In this document: positions 6,182 through 6,215 of the stretch, piece by piece
Numbering within the stretch: the stretch's first letter is position 1
Layout: every line of letters starts with the position of its first letter
Position numbers and translations under genes: made by a program
Assembly (NCBI GenBank): GCA_000715855.1
Contig: KL571384.1
Location: 3,179 to 9,393 of the forward strand
Length of the DNA: 6,215 nucleotides
Direction: 5' to 3'
Source of the DNA: Actinoplanes liguriensis
GTDB taxonomy: Bacteria; Actinomycetota; Actinomycetes; Mycobacteriales; Micromonosporaceae
The notes under the pieces: model-generated
Told to the model about the DNA's origin: nothing
Database searches by the model: none
The model's input: only the letters and a program-made list of their open reading frames with translations

Positions 6182-6215
6182 CTGTCTCTTATACACATCT
6201 CTGATGGCGCGAGGG
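6182..6215. other. Sequencing-library adaptor (Tn5 mosaic end plus 454 primer-A tail), not genomic
   Basis: Bases 6182-6200 read CTGTCTCTTATACACATCT, the 19-bp mosaic end used by Tn5/Nextera transposomes. Bases 6201-6215 read CTGATGGCGCGAGGG, the reverse complement of the 3' part of the Roche 454 primer A that early Epicentre Nextera adaptors carried. The AT-rich mosaic end stands out sharply from its surroundings. The join is at the very end of the window, as expected for an untrimmed contig end. Confidence 0.95.

Noticed and set aside
6182..6200. A real Tn5/IS50 insertion in the monooxygenase
   Set aside because: The bases after the mosaic end match a 454 primer tail rather than transposon sequence, and the junction sits at the very end of the sequence.

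Overview
This window is high-GC actinobacterial DNA. GC-rich third codon positions, GTG starts, apparently leaderless genes and an actinobacterial gene set all point that way. The layout resembles Micromonosporaceae such as Actinoplanes, but that genus-level guess is weak.

Layout. On the minus strand lies a two-component system. A membrane sensor histidine kinase (373-2052) is followed 7 bp later by its response regulator (365 down to 1), which runs off the left edge after the receiver domain. A 91-bp divergent intergenic region (2053-2143) separates it from a tightly packed plus-strand cluster. That cluster encodes a small SRPBCC/TB16.3-like protein (2144-2596), a low-complexity protein with a CCxCPxC cysteine cluster (2623-3807), a ROK-family glucokinase (3825-4772), an endonuclease/exonuclease/phosphatase-fold hydrolase (4778-5455) and the start of an FAD-dependent monooxygenase (5481 onward). 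No gap exceeds 91 bp, and no RNA genes, CRISPR arrays or convincing terminators were seen.

How the genes may work together. The kinase and regulator form an operon and very probably a cognate pair. The SRPBCC, cysteine-motif and glucokinase genes are probably co-transcribed, and the hydrolase begins 5 bp after the glucokinase stop. From memory, a similar arrangement of two-component pair, SRPBCC protein and glkA exists in Streptomyces (the macRS-glkA neighbourhood), which would suggest a conserved block. I cannot verify this here. Both divergent first genes have a TANNNT -10 hexamer exactly 7 nt before the start codon and no clear Shine-Dalgarno, so both transcripts look leaderless.

Important caveat. 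The last 34 bases (6182-6215) are not genomic. They are the 19-bp Tn5 mosaic end followed by 15 bases matching the reverse complement of the Roche 454 primer-A tail used in early Nextera libraries. The monooxygenase is therefore cut off by an assembly or library artefact, and its real sequence ends near 6181.
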